NCBI RefSeq assembly: GCF_900215155.1
Contig: NZ_LT907980.1
Coordinates: 1,984,001-2,048,000, forward strand
From: Marinobacter sp. LV10R510-11A
GTDB lineage: Bacteria; Pseudomonadota; Gammaproteobacteria; Pseudomonadales; Oleiphilaceae
Direction of reading: 5' to 3'
Length of the DNA stretch: 64,000 nucleotides
Shown here: piece after piece, positions 52,564 through 61,097 of the stretch
Numbering within the stretch: the stretch's first letter is position 1
Layout of the letters: each line of letters starts with the position of its first letter
Made by a program: the position numbers and the translations under genes
Notes under the pieces: model-generated
The model's database searches: none
What the model saw: only the letters and a program-made list of their open reading frames with translations
Told to the model about the DNA's origin: nothing

Positions 52564-53931
52564 ATGATACTCCGATTAAATATCCATTGGCTGATGTTCC
52601 TGACCGTTCCTGCTCTTCCCACGCTTGCCCTGGGCGCCGGCCCGGGCAACCTGCTTGATGGAAGGATTGAAGCGATCACCCAACAGGTCGAGCGCAGGGC
52701 TGAAAGGCTAATAGAGCGCAAGATCACTGAGGACGTCAAACGTCGCATTGTCGAGGCCTCTGAAATGCCGACAGACTTAGAAGCTTTACTGCCTGAGGTG
52801 CTGCCGATCAGAACCAATGACGGCGTTACCGCCTTCTTAGATGCCCGCCAGAGTGACGGTACCCGGGCAGTAGCAAAGCAATGGCTGCTGACCGTCTCTG
52901 AAGAAGAACTGGGCAAACTCCACCACCCCGACATCACGATCCTGCAGCGCCAGCAACTTAACGGGCTTGGACTCACCGTGGTGCGTTTTCGGGTGAAACC
53001 GGAGCGGGACTCCCGCGCGGCACTGCGCGAACTGCTGCCGGAACTGGCAGATCAGCTCGACCGCAATCACATCTACACTCCGCAAAGCGCCACTACTCAA
53101 GCTGACCCCCAAGCCGCCATCCCCTCTGTGCACAGTCTGTGCACGGAGCCAGTACGTGTTGGCATGGTGGATACCTTAGTCAGTAGCGAACATCCGGCAT
53201 TTACGGAGGCCCGTATCGTTCAACAGCGTTTTCTGGCGGTGGGTAACCACTCCGGCGATCTTGCCGCACCACGGGCCCACGGCACCGCCGTCGCCAGTGT
53301 GTTAGTGGGACGATCTTCGACACAAGCGGAAGCTCGTCTGCCGGGTGCCAACCTCTTTAGTGCCTCGGTGTTCTACGAGCGCTCCGCTGTGGCGTCGGGG
53401 GCGACACTCGCGCATTTACTGGAGGGCTTGAACTGGCTGACCGAGCAAAACGTTGCGGTGATAAACATCAGCCTGACCGGGCCGGATAACCGGGTGTTGG
53501 CGGCGGTGATCAGGCGCCTGCATCAGCAGGGACGGGTGCTGGTGGCCGCTGTGGGCAACGAAGGGCCCGCCGCGCCGCCACTCTACCCTGCGGCGTATGA
53601 CGGCGTGGTCGGCGTGACGGCCGTGGACAATACGCGAGCTTTGTATCGGTGGGCGAATCGGGGGCAGCAGGTGACATTCGCCGCCCGTGGTGTAGACATT
53701 ACAGTGGCACATCCAGATGGCGGCCAGGTCACGAACAGCGGCACATCCTTGGCTGCACCTGTAGTTACGGCGCTACTCGCCTGCCGCCTGCTCCGGCTGA
53801 GTCCGGAGCAGGCATTGCAGACAATGATCGACGACGCTGAAGATTTGGGCGAACCGGGCCGTGATCCAAGGTTCGGCCACGGCTTTCTGGACGACCTGTC
53901 GGATCAGCTCAAAACCCCGCCCGCAGCGTAA
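52564..53931 (+). CDS. S8 family subtilisin-like serine protease
   Basis: A 455-residue exported protease. A signal peptide (about 1-25, HWLMFLTVPALPTLALGAG) precedes a mostly helical N-terminal region of about 170 residues, then the catalytic domain with Asp203 (VGMVDT), His239 (AHGTAVASV), oxyanion Asn332 (AVGNEGPA) and Ser395 (NSGTSLAAPV). There is no autotransporter or PPC domain behind it, so it probably acts in the periplasm or outside after secretion. Start at 52564 is supported by the ECF promoter that ends at 52527. The 3' end overlaps the convergent barrel gene by 23 nt. Confidence 0.9.
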   Translation: MILRLNIHWLMFLTVPALPTLALGAGPGNLLDGRIEAITQQVERRAERLIERKITEDVKRRIVEASEMPTDLEALLPEVLPIRTNDGVTAFLDARQSDGTRAVAKQWLLTVSEEELGKLHHPDITILQRQQLNGLGLTVVRFRVKPERDSRAALRELLPELADQLDRNHIYTPQSATTQADPQAAIPSVHSLCTEPVRVGMVDTLVSSEHPAFTEARIVQQRFLAVGNHSGDLAAPRAHGTAVASVLVGRSSTQAEARLPGANLFSASVFYERSAVASGATLAHLLEGLNWLTEQNVAVINISLTGPDNRVLAAVIRRLHQQGRVLVAAVGNEGPAAPPLYPAAYDGVVGVTAVDNTRALYRWANRGQQVTFAARGVDITVAHPDGGQVTNSGTSLAAPVVTALLACRLLRLSPEQALQTMIDDAEDLGEPGRDPRFGHGFLDDLSDQLKTPPAA

Positions 53932-54877
53932 CGCCTGCCACGGTTTTATCGTAATCCGCAGACTCCACGTTCGAGGTATAGTGGCCGTAAGAAATCCGTG
54001 GCTCCAAACTCAGCACCTCGGTCAGGCCGATGCGCCAACCGGCTTCGACGGTGTAAACCCGATCTAACCGCTGATCCGAGGTACGCTCCCGTAAATCCTC
54101 GGTGAACGGGTTGTTCAGCAGTGGATCAGACGGTGCGATGCTGACTTCATCATATTCTCGGTTTTCGTAACGCCATTTCAACCGCAAGCGGTTTTCTTGT
54201 CCCGCCATCTGGAACTTTTGGGCCAGACTGACACGAACGCGAATCAGCCGATTGTCGTAAGCATCGGTGTTGGCGTCTTCCTGGTCGCCATCGACCCCGA
54301 TCAACACGTGACTGCGGGCTTCGTTAAAGAAGAAAAAGGCATCCATACTGACACCTCGAATGTCGGCATTTCGAGCATCACCCTCTTCATAATCCTTGGA
54401 TTTTTGCTGCAGACTAGCCATCACATAGACATCCTCCCCCACCAGACTACCCAGATAGACACTGGCACGCTTGAAATCGAGGAAAGGATCCGAGGCCAGT
54501 GTGGCGCGGGAATAGTGATAGCTAGTGCCGAAAGTGACCGGATCAAAATCGTAGCTCAGATCGGCAGAAGCCAAATGAATATCCTGATCAAACTCATCGT
54601 AGGTCTGATAGCGACTACCGGAAAGCAAGTAGCCCAGCGTCAAATTTAGAGCTTTGGTCGGTTTCAATATAGCTTCCAGCCCGGCATCGAACACCCAGGC
54701 TTCATCACTGGAGTCTGAAGAACGGTTCAGCTCATCTACCGTCAGGTTGCTGTCGTACTCCATTCCGCCGTCCACATGGCCGTTCAATTCGGCATGCTCC
54801 GACGCATGAAGAAGCGGTGTCGTTGCGCACAGCGCGGCCACCAGAGGCAGCCTGAAAAAGATTTTTTTTAACTTCAT
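53909..54877 (-). CDS. Outer-membrane beta-barrel protein
   Basis: A 322-residue protein with a signal peptide (LPLVAALCATTPLLHA, cleavage near residue 24) and a mature chain of alternating hydrophobic-polar strands ending in Phe (LRAGF), the pattern of an outer-membrane barrel. No recognised pore family. It lies after the Ala-rich protein gene on the same strand, behind an intrinsic terminator, so it is expressed by read-through or from a weak promoter inside that gap. The role with the subtilase is unknown. Confidence 0.75.
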   Translation of the reverse strand: MKLKKIFFRLPLVAALCATTPLLHASEHAELNGHVDGGMEYDSNLTVDELNRSSDSSDEAWVFDAGLEAILKPTKALNLTLGYLLSGSRYQTYDEFDQDIHLASADLSYDFDPVTFGTSYHYSRATLASDPFLDFKRASVYLGSLVGEDVYVMASLQQKSKDYEEGDARNADIRGVSMDAFFFFNEARSHVLIGVDGDQEDANTDAYDNRLIRVRVSLAQKFQMAGQENRLRLKWRYENREYDEVSIAPSDPLLNNPFTEDLRERTSDQRLDRVYTVEAGWRIGLTEVLSLEPRISYGHYTSNVESADYDKTVAGVTLRAGF

Positions 54878-54894
54878 GGGACATCTCCTGGCCA

Positions 54895-54923
54895 GAAAAA
54901 AGCCGGGCCCGAAGGGCCCGGCT
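54895..54923 (-). terminator. Intrinsic terminator/attenuator upstream of the barrel gene
   Basis: On the minus strand a 10-bp perfect stem (AGCCGGGCCC / GGGCCCGGCT, 3-nt loop) is followed by six T residues, 18 nt past the Ala-rich protein stop and before the barrel gene start. It should cut off most transcription from the ECF promoter. Confidence 0.9.
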
Positions 54924-54940
54924 GCCGCAATCTGGGGTGA

Positions 54941-55447
54941 TTAAAGTACACCGCCGCCGGCGGCACTTTTCACACTTCCTTTCACGGAGTTCTGGACTTC
55001 ACTTTTTACCGAATCGGAAACCGAGGTACCGACTTGCTGATTGGTTTCTACTCGGAGTTCAGTATTGCGAGTCTTGTTCATGCGTTCCTGCGCGGTTGCA
55101 CGTTTTTCAGCGGCCGTGGTGGTGGCAGCATCCGCAGCGGCGTTAGCTTTACCACGCACTTTCTCGCCCACCTCGACACCGGCGCGAACGGCTGCGTTCT
55201 GTTTCTGGCGCGCTTCACTACTAGCCGCACGGCCCTGCTCAGATGCCTCGCTGCGCGCGGCTTCGCCGTTCACACTACTTTTAGCAGAAGCTGATCCACC
55301 GCCTTGGGCAGAGACGCCATTATTAGCACTGGCGCTAGCGTTCATGTTTGCGTCGGCTTGCACATTGCTAGAACCAGAACCCTCGGCGGCAAACGCACCG
55401 GTAGAAAGGATAGAACAGATGGCAAATGTCAGAATATGCTTTTTCAT
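54941..55447 (-). CDS. Ala/Ser/Asn-rich exported protein
   Basis: A 168-residue protein with a signal peptide (KKHILTFAICSILSTGAFAAE, cleavage after AFA) and a mature chain made almost only of Ala, Ser, Asn, Gln, Lys, Glu, Gly and Val, with predicted long helices in the middle (EASEQGRAASSEARQKQNAA) and no Cys. It could be an extended or intrinsically disordered cell-surface or periplasmic protein. The start at 55447 is supported by AAGGAGG 8 nt upstream and by the ECF promoter whose -10 lies at 55495-55499, past the longer frame's start. Function unknown. Confidence 0.82.
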   Translation of the reverse strand: MKKHILTFAICSILSTGAFAAEGSGSSNVQADANMNASASANNGVSAQGGGSASAKSSVNGEAARSEASEQGRAASSEARQKQNAAVRAGVEVGEKVRGKANAAADAATTTAAEKRATAQERMNKTRNTELRVETNQQVGTSVSDSVKSEVQNSVKGSVKSAAGGGVL

Positions 55448-55494
55448 GATTTCGTCCTCCTTTGATGACCCTTTATGGGTAGTCTTCATTAGGA

Positions 55495-55520
55495 GGACGG
55501 CTCAGCTGAAAAGTTATTCC
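55495..55520 (-). promoter_or_regulatory. ECF-type promoter of the Ala-rich protein gene
   Basis: On the minus strand GGAATAA (55520-55514), 14 nt, CGTCC (55499-55495). Same blocks and spacing as the promoters at 52467 and 52502. It places the transcript start after the 55489 codon, confirming 55447 as the real start. Confidence 0.78.
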
Positions 55521-55521
55521 A

Positions 55522-55538
55522 ATAAAACCCGATAAATT
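55522..55538. promoter_or_regulatory. 17-bp shared element, copy 2
   Basis: ATAAAACCCGATAAATT, next to the -35 box of the Ala-rich protein promoter. Sixteen of 17 positions match the copy at 52534-52550. Confidence 0.6.
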
Positions 55539-55583
55539 TCAACTTTTTTTGCGAAGCACTCAGTCATGGGTTCATGACTAGCT

Positions 55584-57773
55584 CTATCCGTGCCCTGCTC
55601 TCGCGGCACGCGCTGCATGCAGTTTTTTATAACTTTCGATCAGGCGCAGGTGTTTTTCCAGGCCTTCCAGCTGCATGTTAGTCGGCGTAAGCCCGTAGAA
55701 GCGCACGCTGCCATTCACCGAGCCCACCACTGCCTCCATGGTCTGCTCACCAAACATGCGCTGGAAGTTAACCAGGTAGTCACTCAGTTCCAGTTCGTCA
55801 TCAAGAGTGACTTCCAGCACCGCATTCATTGCACGGTAAAACAATCCGCGTTCAACGGTGTTGTCATTGAACTGCATGAACATTTCGGCCTGTTCAAGGG
55901 CTTCTTCATGCTGTTGCAGAGCGAGGTGAATCAAAAGCTTAAGCTCTAGAATGGTGAGCTGCCCCCAAACCGTGTTTTCATCGAACTCGATACCGATCAG
56001 GGTAATGATATCCGTGTAATCGTCGATCTGGCTGTCTTCCAAGCGCTCCACCAAGGCGGCCAGTTGCTCATCACTCAGGGAGTGCAGGTTGAGGATATCT
56101 TCACGGTAGTCCAGCGCCCGGTTGGTGTTATCCCAGATCAGATCCTCTACCTGATAGACCTCGGAATAGCCCGGTACCAGCATGCGGCAGACCGGGGCAC
56201 CCAGGTCGTCATAAACAGCCGTGTACACTTCTTTGCCCATGTCTGCGAGGATGCCGAACAGAGAAGCCGCCTCCTCTTCGTTGGTTCCCGAGAAATCCCA
56301 CTCGTTGAACTCGTAATCTGCCTGGGCACTGAAGAAGCGCCAGGAAACCACCCCGGACGAATCAATGAAGTGCTCCACATAGTTGTTCGGCTCAGTGATC
56401 GCGAGGCTGTTAAAGGTGGGCGGCGGCAGATCGTTCAGGCCTTCAAAACTGCGGCCCTGCATTAATTCGGTGAGACTGCGTTCCAGAGCCACTTCTAGGG
56501 TTGGATGCGCGCCAAAGGAGGCAAAAACGCCGCAGGTTTTCGGATTCATCAGGGTGACACAAGCCACCGGGAACTGGCCGCCCAGCGAGGCATCCTTGAC
56601 CAGTACAGGATAACCCTGTGCTTCCAGCGCCCGAACCCCTTCGAGAATGTTCGGGTATTTTTCCAACACGTGCAGGGGCACGTCAGGGAGGGCAATTTCT
56701 TCCTGGATGATCTGTTTTTTTACCGCCCGCTCAAAGATTTCTGACAAGCACTGTACCTGTGCCTCGTACAGGGTGTTGCCTGCACTCATACCATTGCTCA
56801 GGAACAGGTTCTCAATCAGGTTCGTGGGGAAGAACACAACTTCGCCGTCGGAATGGCGCACAAAGGGCAAGGAACAAATACCGCGCTCCACTTTGCCAGA
56901 GTTGGTATCGATCAGGTTGGAGCCGAACAGTTCATCTTCGGGGTTATAGATGGCCAGGCAGTGGTCATCCAGTATGCCCTGCGGCAGTTCGTCATTGGGC
57001 CCCGGTTTGAACCACCTCTCCCTTGGGTAATGAACAAATTCGCTGTTGGCGATTTCCTCGCCAAAAAACTGATCGTTGTAAAAGAAGTTGCAGTTCAGGC
57101 GCTCAATAAACTCGCCCAGCGCCGAACACAGGGCGCTTTCTTTGGTGGAGCCTTTGCCATTGGTGAAGCACATGGGCGAGGCTGCATCGCGCATGTGCAG
57201 TGACCAAACGTGAGGCACGATGTTGCGCCAGGACGCGATTTCAATCTTCATGCCCAGATCCGCCAGGATGGCGGTCATGTTGGCGATGGTTTGCTCCAGC
57301 GGCAGGTCTTTACCCGCAATGAAGGTATGGGCCTCAGCCTCGGGTTTGGTCATCAACAGGGCTTGGGCATCGCCATCCAGACTGTCGACGATTTCAATCT
57401 GGAACTCGGGGCCGGTTTGCACAACTTTTTTGACCGTACAGCGGTCGATCGAACGCACAATGCCCTGACGGTGTTTCTCGGGCAGATCCTCTGGCAACTC
57501 AACCTGAATCTTGAAAATCTGTTTGTAGCGGTTTTCAGGATCAACAATATTGTTCTGCGACAGACGGATGTTATCGGTTGGAATATCCCTCGCCAGACAG
57601 TACACCCTCACGAAATAAGCGGCGCATAAGGCCGATGAAGCCAGGAAATAGTCGAAAGGGCCGGGTGCCGAGCCGTCGCCTTTGTAGCGGATGGGCTGGT
57701 CGGCAATCACCGAGAAGTCATCAAACTTGGCTTCAACTCGGAGGTTGTCGAGATAATTGACGTTGATTTCCAT
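55584..57773 (-). CDS. OsmC domain/YcaO domain fusion protein
   Basis: A 729-residue protein. The N-terminal 140 residues form an OsmC-type peroxiredoxin-like domain (MEINVNYLDNLRVEAKFDDF, then PFDYFLASSALCAAYFVRVYC with the reactive-type Cys), and the rest is a YcaO ATP-dependent cyclodehydratase/thioamidation domain (about 200-560) followed by a C-terminal TPR-like tail. YcaO proteins form amide-backbone changes on proteins or peptides using ATP. In E. coli YcaO has been linked to RimO-dependent modification of ribosomal protein S12. No peptide substrate gene is visible next to it. The ATG at 57773 is preferred over an upstream GTG. Confidence 0.9.
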   Translation of the reverse strand: MEINVNYLDNLRVEAKFDDFSVIADQPIRYKGDGSAPGPFDYFLASSALCAAYFVRVYCLARDIPTDNIRLSQNNIVDPENRYKQIFKIQVELPEDLPEKHRQGIVRSIDRCTVKKVVQTGPEFQIEIVDSLDGDAQALLMTKPEAEAHTFIAGKDLPLEQTIANMTAILADLGMKIEIASWRNIVPHVWSLHMRDAASPMCFTNGKGSTKESALCSALGEFIERLNCNFFYNDQFFGEEIANSEFVHYPRERWFKPGPNDELPQGILDDHCLAIYNPEDELFGSNLIDTNSGKVERGICSLPFVRHSDGEVVFFPTNLIENLFLSNGMSAGNTLYEAQVQCLSEIFERAVKKQIIQEEIALPDVPLHVLEKYPNILEGVRALEAQGYPVLVKDASLGGQFPVACVTLMNPKTCGVFASFGAHPTLEVALERSLTELMQGRSFEGLNDLPPPTFNSLAITEPNNYVEHFIDSSGVVSWRFFSAQADYEFNEWDFSGTNEEEAASLFGILADMGKEVYTAVYDDLGAPVCRMLVPGYSEVYQVEDLIWDNTNRALDYREDILNLHSLSDEQLAALVERLEDSQIDDYTDIITLIGIEFDENTVWGQLTILELKLLIHLALQQHEEALEQAEMFMQFNDNTVERGLFYRAMNAVLEVTLDDELELSDYLVNFQRMFGEQTMEAVVGSVNGSVRFYGLTPTNMQLEGLEKHLRLIESYKKLHAARAARAGHG

Positions 57774-57866
57774 TGCGAGGGTACCGATTTGTAGAATTTG
57801 GCGCGCCGCGGCCACGCGTTGCGGCCATTATAGACTTAACATCGCAACACGCGTACCCCGTGAGGT

Positions 57867-58820
57867 TCACTGGCCGTCGCGCGGTGTGCTCTGTGTAGAA
57901 CGACTCACGGCTGGGCGAAAAATCTGAAACACCCGCTGCAGTTTTCCTTTGGGCACAATCACCAGCAGGTTACCGGCAAGCACCAGAGACACACCTGCAA
58001 CGGCCTCCGCCGTCCAGCGGTAGTTTTCGAACACAGTTGAAAGCGTAAGCGCCACGATTGGGAAGAGAACCATGCAGTAGGCCGCACGTTCAGGCCCTAT
58101 GCGCCCGAGCAGCGTGAGAAAACTCCCGAACCCGAGCACCGAACCAATCAGGGCCAGATAAACAAGAGAACCCGTGTAAGCCCACGTAGTTTCGAAAACA
58201 AACAGTTCACCCCGGCCCCAGGCAATGAGCGCCAATACAAGGGCGCCATAAGCCATACCGTAGGCATTGCTCTGCATGATGGGCAATTTTGAAGACTGAT
58301 TGCGGGCGGAGAGCATGTTACCGAACGAGGTGATAACCGTTCCCACCAAACTCAGGATAATAGCGCGTAAGGTAGTGCCGTCGGCGTCCAGGGCGCGGAT
58401 CTCTGGCAAGAACACTAAACAGATGCCCACCAGCCCAAAAGCTGCTCCGACAATAACGGAACGCGGTACGCGGTTACCAAAAAACAGCGCTCCGTTAACG
58501 ATGTTCATTACTATGATCGTAGAGAACACCACCGCGATCAACCCACTGGTGATATCAGCGGCGGCCTGATAAACCAGCATATAGTTGAACCCGAACAACA
58601 TCAGGCCTTGGCCTGCCATCCATAGATGCTGCTGAAAGCCGAATTTCATATTACGTTTGGTCAGGCAGCACCAGAGCATCAGCACCAACGCGGCCAGCCC
58701 AAATCGGTAGGCAATGGACACGTCACCGGGCACTTCCCCCAGCTGCAAAGGTATCGCAATAAACGTCGATCCCCAGATCAACACCGTCGATAAATAGAGC
58801 ACAAAGGTATTCGTCAGCAT
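57867..58820 (-). CDS. DMT-superfamily transporter (EamA)
   Basis: A 317-residue permease with ten helices and two EamA repeats, opening MLTNTFVLYLSTVLIWGSTFIA. Start set at the ATG 58820 rather than a TTG 18 nt upstream. It precedes the YcaO gene on the same strand (93-nt gap). Substrate not predictable. Confidence 0.87.
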   Translation of the reverse strand: MLTNTFVLYLSTVLIWGSTFIAIPLQLGEVPGDVSIAYRFGLAALVLMLWCCLTKRNMKFGFQQHLWMAGQGLMLFGFNYMLVYQAAADITSGLIAVVFSTIIVMNIVNGALFFGNRVPRSVIVGAAFGLVGICLVFLPEIRALDADGTTLRAIILSLVGTVITSFGNMLSARNQSSKLPIMQSNAYGMAYGALVLALIAWGRGELFVFETTWAYTGSLVYLALIGSVLGFGSFLTLLGRIGPERAAYCMVLFPIVALTLSTVFENYRWTAEAVAGVSLVLAGNLLVIVPKGKLQRVFQIFRPAVSRSTQSTPRDGQ

Positions 58821-59005
58821 AGGTAGAGAGGCCTGCAACCGTAATCAAAAACCGGCTACGTTTAACTCGCTACCGATCCAACATTAAGAGGATTCATTCT
58901 CCTCCTTATAGTTATCTTGCTCAATAGTTATTGTGCTGACCGATCCAGACATAAGTCGTTGCGGGGTGGGATTACGGGGCACAGAAAGCCGTGCCCCGGC
59001 ATGCC

Positions 59006-59893
59006 CTATTCCGGATTATAAAGACGCTGGATGCTGGAAAAATCCAGTGTTCCGTTGCCCTGCCCGGCATGGAGCTCAAATAAGTTGCGGGCGAGAGAGC
59101 CCATGGGAATCGCTGCGTGATTTTTTACGGCATTATCAAAGGCCAACCCGAGATCCTTGTTCATCAGATTCACCAAAAAGCCACCTTCGTATCCCCGTGA
59201 CGCGGGCGCAGCTTCCATCACACCAGGCCAAGGATTGTAGCCGTTCAGCGCCCAGTTGCCGCCGGAACTCTGCTTCATGATTTCTGAGAGAACTGCTGGA
59301 TCCAGCCCATTTTTCACACCCAAGGCCAAAGCTTCACTGGTGCCTGCCATAAGGATAGCTAGCAGCATATTATTGCAAATTTTGGCAATCTGACCCGCCC
59401 CACTTTCGCCGGCGTGGAAGATGTTCTTGCCCATGGCTTCCAGAATCGGCTTTGCCTTGCTGAAGGTCTCTTCGTCGCCACCGCAAATGAAGGTGAGGGT
59501 GCCGGCTTTGGCACCGCCCACACCACCGGAGACAGGGGCATCGATGAATGGGATGTTCTTAGCTTTAGCTTGTTCAGCCACGACGCGAGACGTTTCTGGT
59601 GCGATCGTTGATGAATCCACTACCAGAGTGCCCTCAGGCAAACTAGCCAGCAGGCCATCATCGCCCAGGTACACTGCCTCAACGTGTTGGCCCGCTGGCA
59701 GCATGCTGATTACGCATTCAGCTCCTTTGACTGCGTCATGAGCCGTGTCTGCGGTTTTCGCACCCTCGGAAACCAATGCCGCTACCGCGTCTTTTGACAG
59801 GTCAAACACCGTTACGTCGTGGCCGGCTTTCATAAGATTGCTGGCCATAGGGCCACCCATGTTGCCCAGACCAATAAAGGTAATCGTCGCCAT
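59006..59893 (-). CDS. mmsB: 3-hydroxyisobutyrate dehydrogenase
   Basis: A 295-residue NAD-dependent dehydrogenase that oxidises 3-hydroxyisobutyrate to methylmalonate semialdehyde in valine breakdown. The Rossmann motif FIGLGNMGGPMASNL is at 4-18, the substrate-binding DAPVSGGVGGAKAGTLTFI near 120 and the catalytic Lys in GQIAKICNNMLLA near 170. Start at 59893 has AAGGGG 7 nt upstream. Last gene of the valine run that begins with mmsA. Confidence 0.94.
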   Translation of the reverse strand: MATITFIGLGNMGGPMASNLMKAGHDVTVFDLSKDAVAALVSEGAKTADTAHDAVKGAECVISMLPAGQHVEAVYLGDDGLLASLPEGTLVVDSSTIAPETSRVVAEQAKAKNIPFIDAPVSGGVGGAKAGTLTFICGGDEETFSKAKPILEAMGKNIFHAGESGAGQIAKICNNMLLAILMAGTSEALALGVKNGLDPAVLSEIMKQSSGGNWALNGYNPWPGVMEAAPASRGYEGGFLVNLMNKDLGLAFDNAVKNHAAIPMGSLARNLFELHAGQGNGTLDFSSIQRLYNPE

Positions 59894-59965
59894 AATCATC
59901 CCCTTGTTTTTGTATTCGGTTGAGTAGGCCGCGGCTCTTATCCAGCAGCTAGTCGGCCTGTTTGG

Positions 59966-61066
59966 CTAGTTTTCGAAAAAACTGTCTATCCACTCGCTGT
60001 CCATTTCCGCCAGCGATGCGTAGCGCCAGCGGGGCTGCTTGTCTTTATCAATCAGGAGCGCACGCACCCCTTCGACAAACTCCCCTTTGCTCAAACAGTT
60101 CTTAGATAGCGTGAGTTCTTTATCAAGAACTTCACTAAGGCTATCTAAGCGGCAGTTACGCAGATGCTGCCAGCACAGGGCCAGCGACGTAGGAGACGCG
60201 GCCTCAAGCGGCCGAGTTGCTTTGGCCAGCCAACCCTCACCGTTCGAGAGCTCCATCATCTGCGCAACCATCTCGGTCAGGCTGTCGGCATCGGTTACAC
60301 GGTTGATCTCATCAAAATGAGTCCGCACTGGGGACTCCGGCAATGCATCCGTGCTTTGATTCTCGTGCTGCCTAAGCACACTACCCACCACCGCAAAAGC
60401 ATCTTTACCCTGCCAGTTGTGAGCAGTCAGATCCGCGACCACGGCAGCTTTCAAATCATGTTTGATGAAGCGATCGGCAAGGCCAACAAATAGTGCATCG
60501 GCCGCGTTCATGCGGGCACCTGTCAGCCCCAAAAACAACCCTGTGCGGCCTGGAGTGCGATTCAGGAACCAGCCCGCAGCGACGTCTGGATATAGCCCGA
60601 TGCTACTCTCGGGCATAGCCAGCTTGGATGCTTCGGTTACTACCCGGTGAGAGGCGCCGGCCATGATGCCGATGCCGCCGCCCATCACTATGCCGTGGCC
60701 CCAACACACCACCGGTTTTGGGAACGAGTGGATCAGATAATCCATCTCGTATTCTTCGGTAAAGAACGCTATGCCTTCGCTGGCGCCACTTCCGCTTTGT
60801 GGCTCGGTCATGCTTCGATAAAGCGCCACAATGTCGCCGCCCGCACAAAACGCCCTATCGCCTTCCGCCTCGATCCAGACGGCACGAACATTGTCGTCCT
60901 CAGCCCAGCGTTTTAGCTGAGGTGTCAGCTGCCGAATCATCTCAAGAGAGAGGGAGTTGAGTGCTTTGGGCGTATTCAGCCTAGCCACGGCAATCATTGC
61001 GCCGTCAGCGGTTTTCCACTCTTCAAAAACAATCGGTTGATGACTATTCACAGGTTGATGACTCAT
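59966..61066 (-). CDS. 3-hydroxyisobutyryl-CoA hydrolase
   Basis: A 366-residue crotonase-fold hydrolase that frees 3-hydroxyisobutyrate from its CoA ester. Diagnostic stretches are AFCAGGDIVALY, MGGGIGIMAGASHRVVTE and ESSIGLYPDVAAGWFLNR (with the catalytic Asp and Glu), and the length is much longer than hydratases. AAGGA ribosome site. Next to mmsB and the hydratase, so the valine role is well supported. Confidence 0.92.
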   Translation of the reverse strand: MSHQPVNSHQPIVFEEWKTADGAMIAVARLNTPKALNSLSLEMIRQLTPQLKRWAEDDNVRAVWIEAEGDRAFCAGGDIVALYRSMTEPQSGSGASEGIAFFTEEYEMDYLIHSFPKPVVCWGHGIVMGGGIGIMAGASHRVVTEASKLAMPESSIGLYPDVAAGWFLNRTPGRTGLFLGLTGARMNAADALFVGLADRFIKHDLKAAVVADLTAHNWQGKDAFAVVGSVLRQHENQSTDALPESPVRTHFDEINRVTDADSLTEMVAQMMELSNGEGWLAKATRPLEAASPTSLALCWQHLRNCRLDSLSEVLDKELTLSKNCLSKGEFVEGVRALLIDKDKQPRWRYASLAEMDSEWIDSFFEN

Positions 61067-61097
61067 AAAAATCCTTGCACCGGTATGTCTGCGGGTT

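Noticed and set aside
55562..55579. 7-bp hairpin AGTCATG-GGTT-CATGACT
   Set aside because: Short, without a T-tract on the strand of the YcaO gene; too weak to call a terminator.
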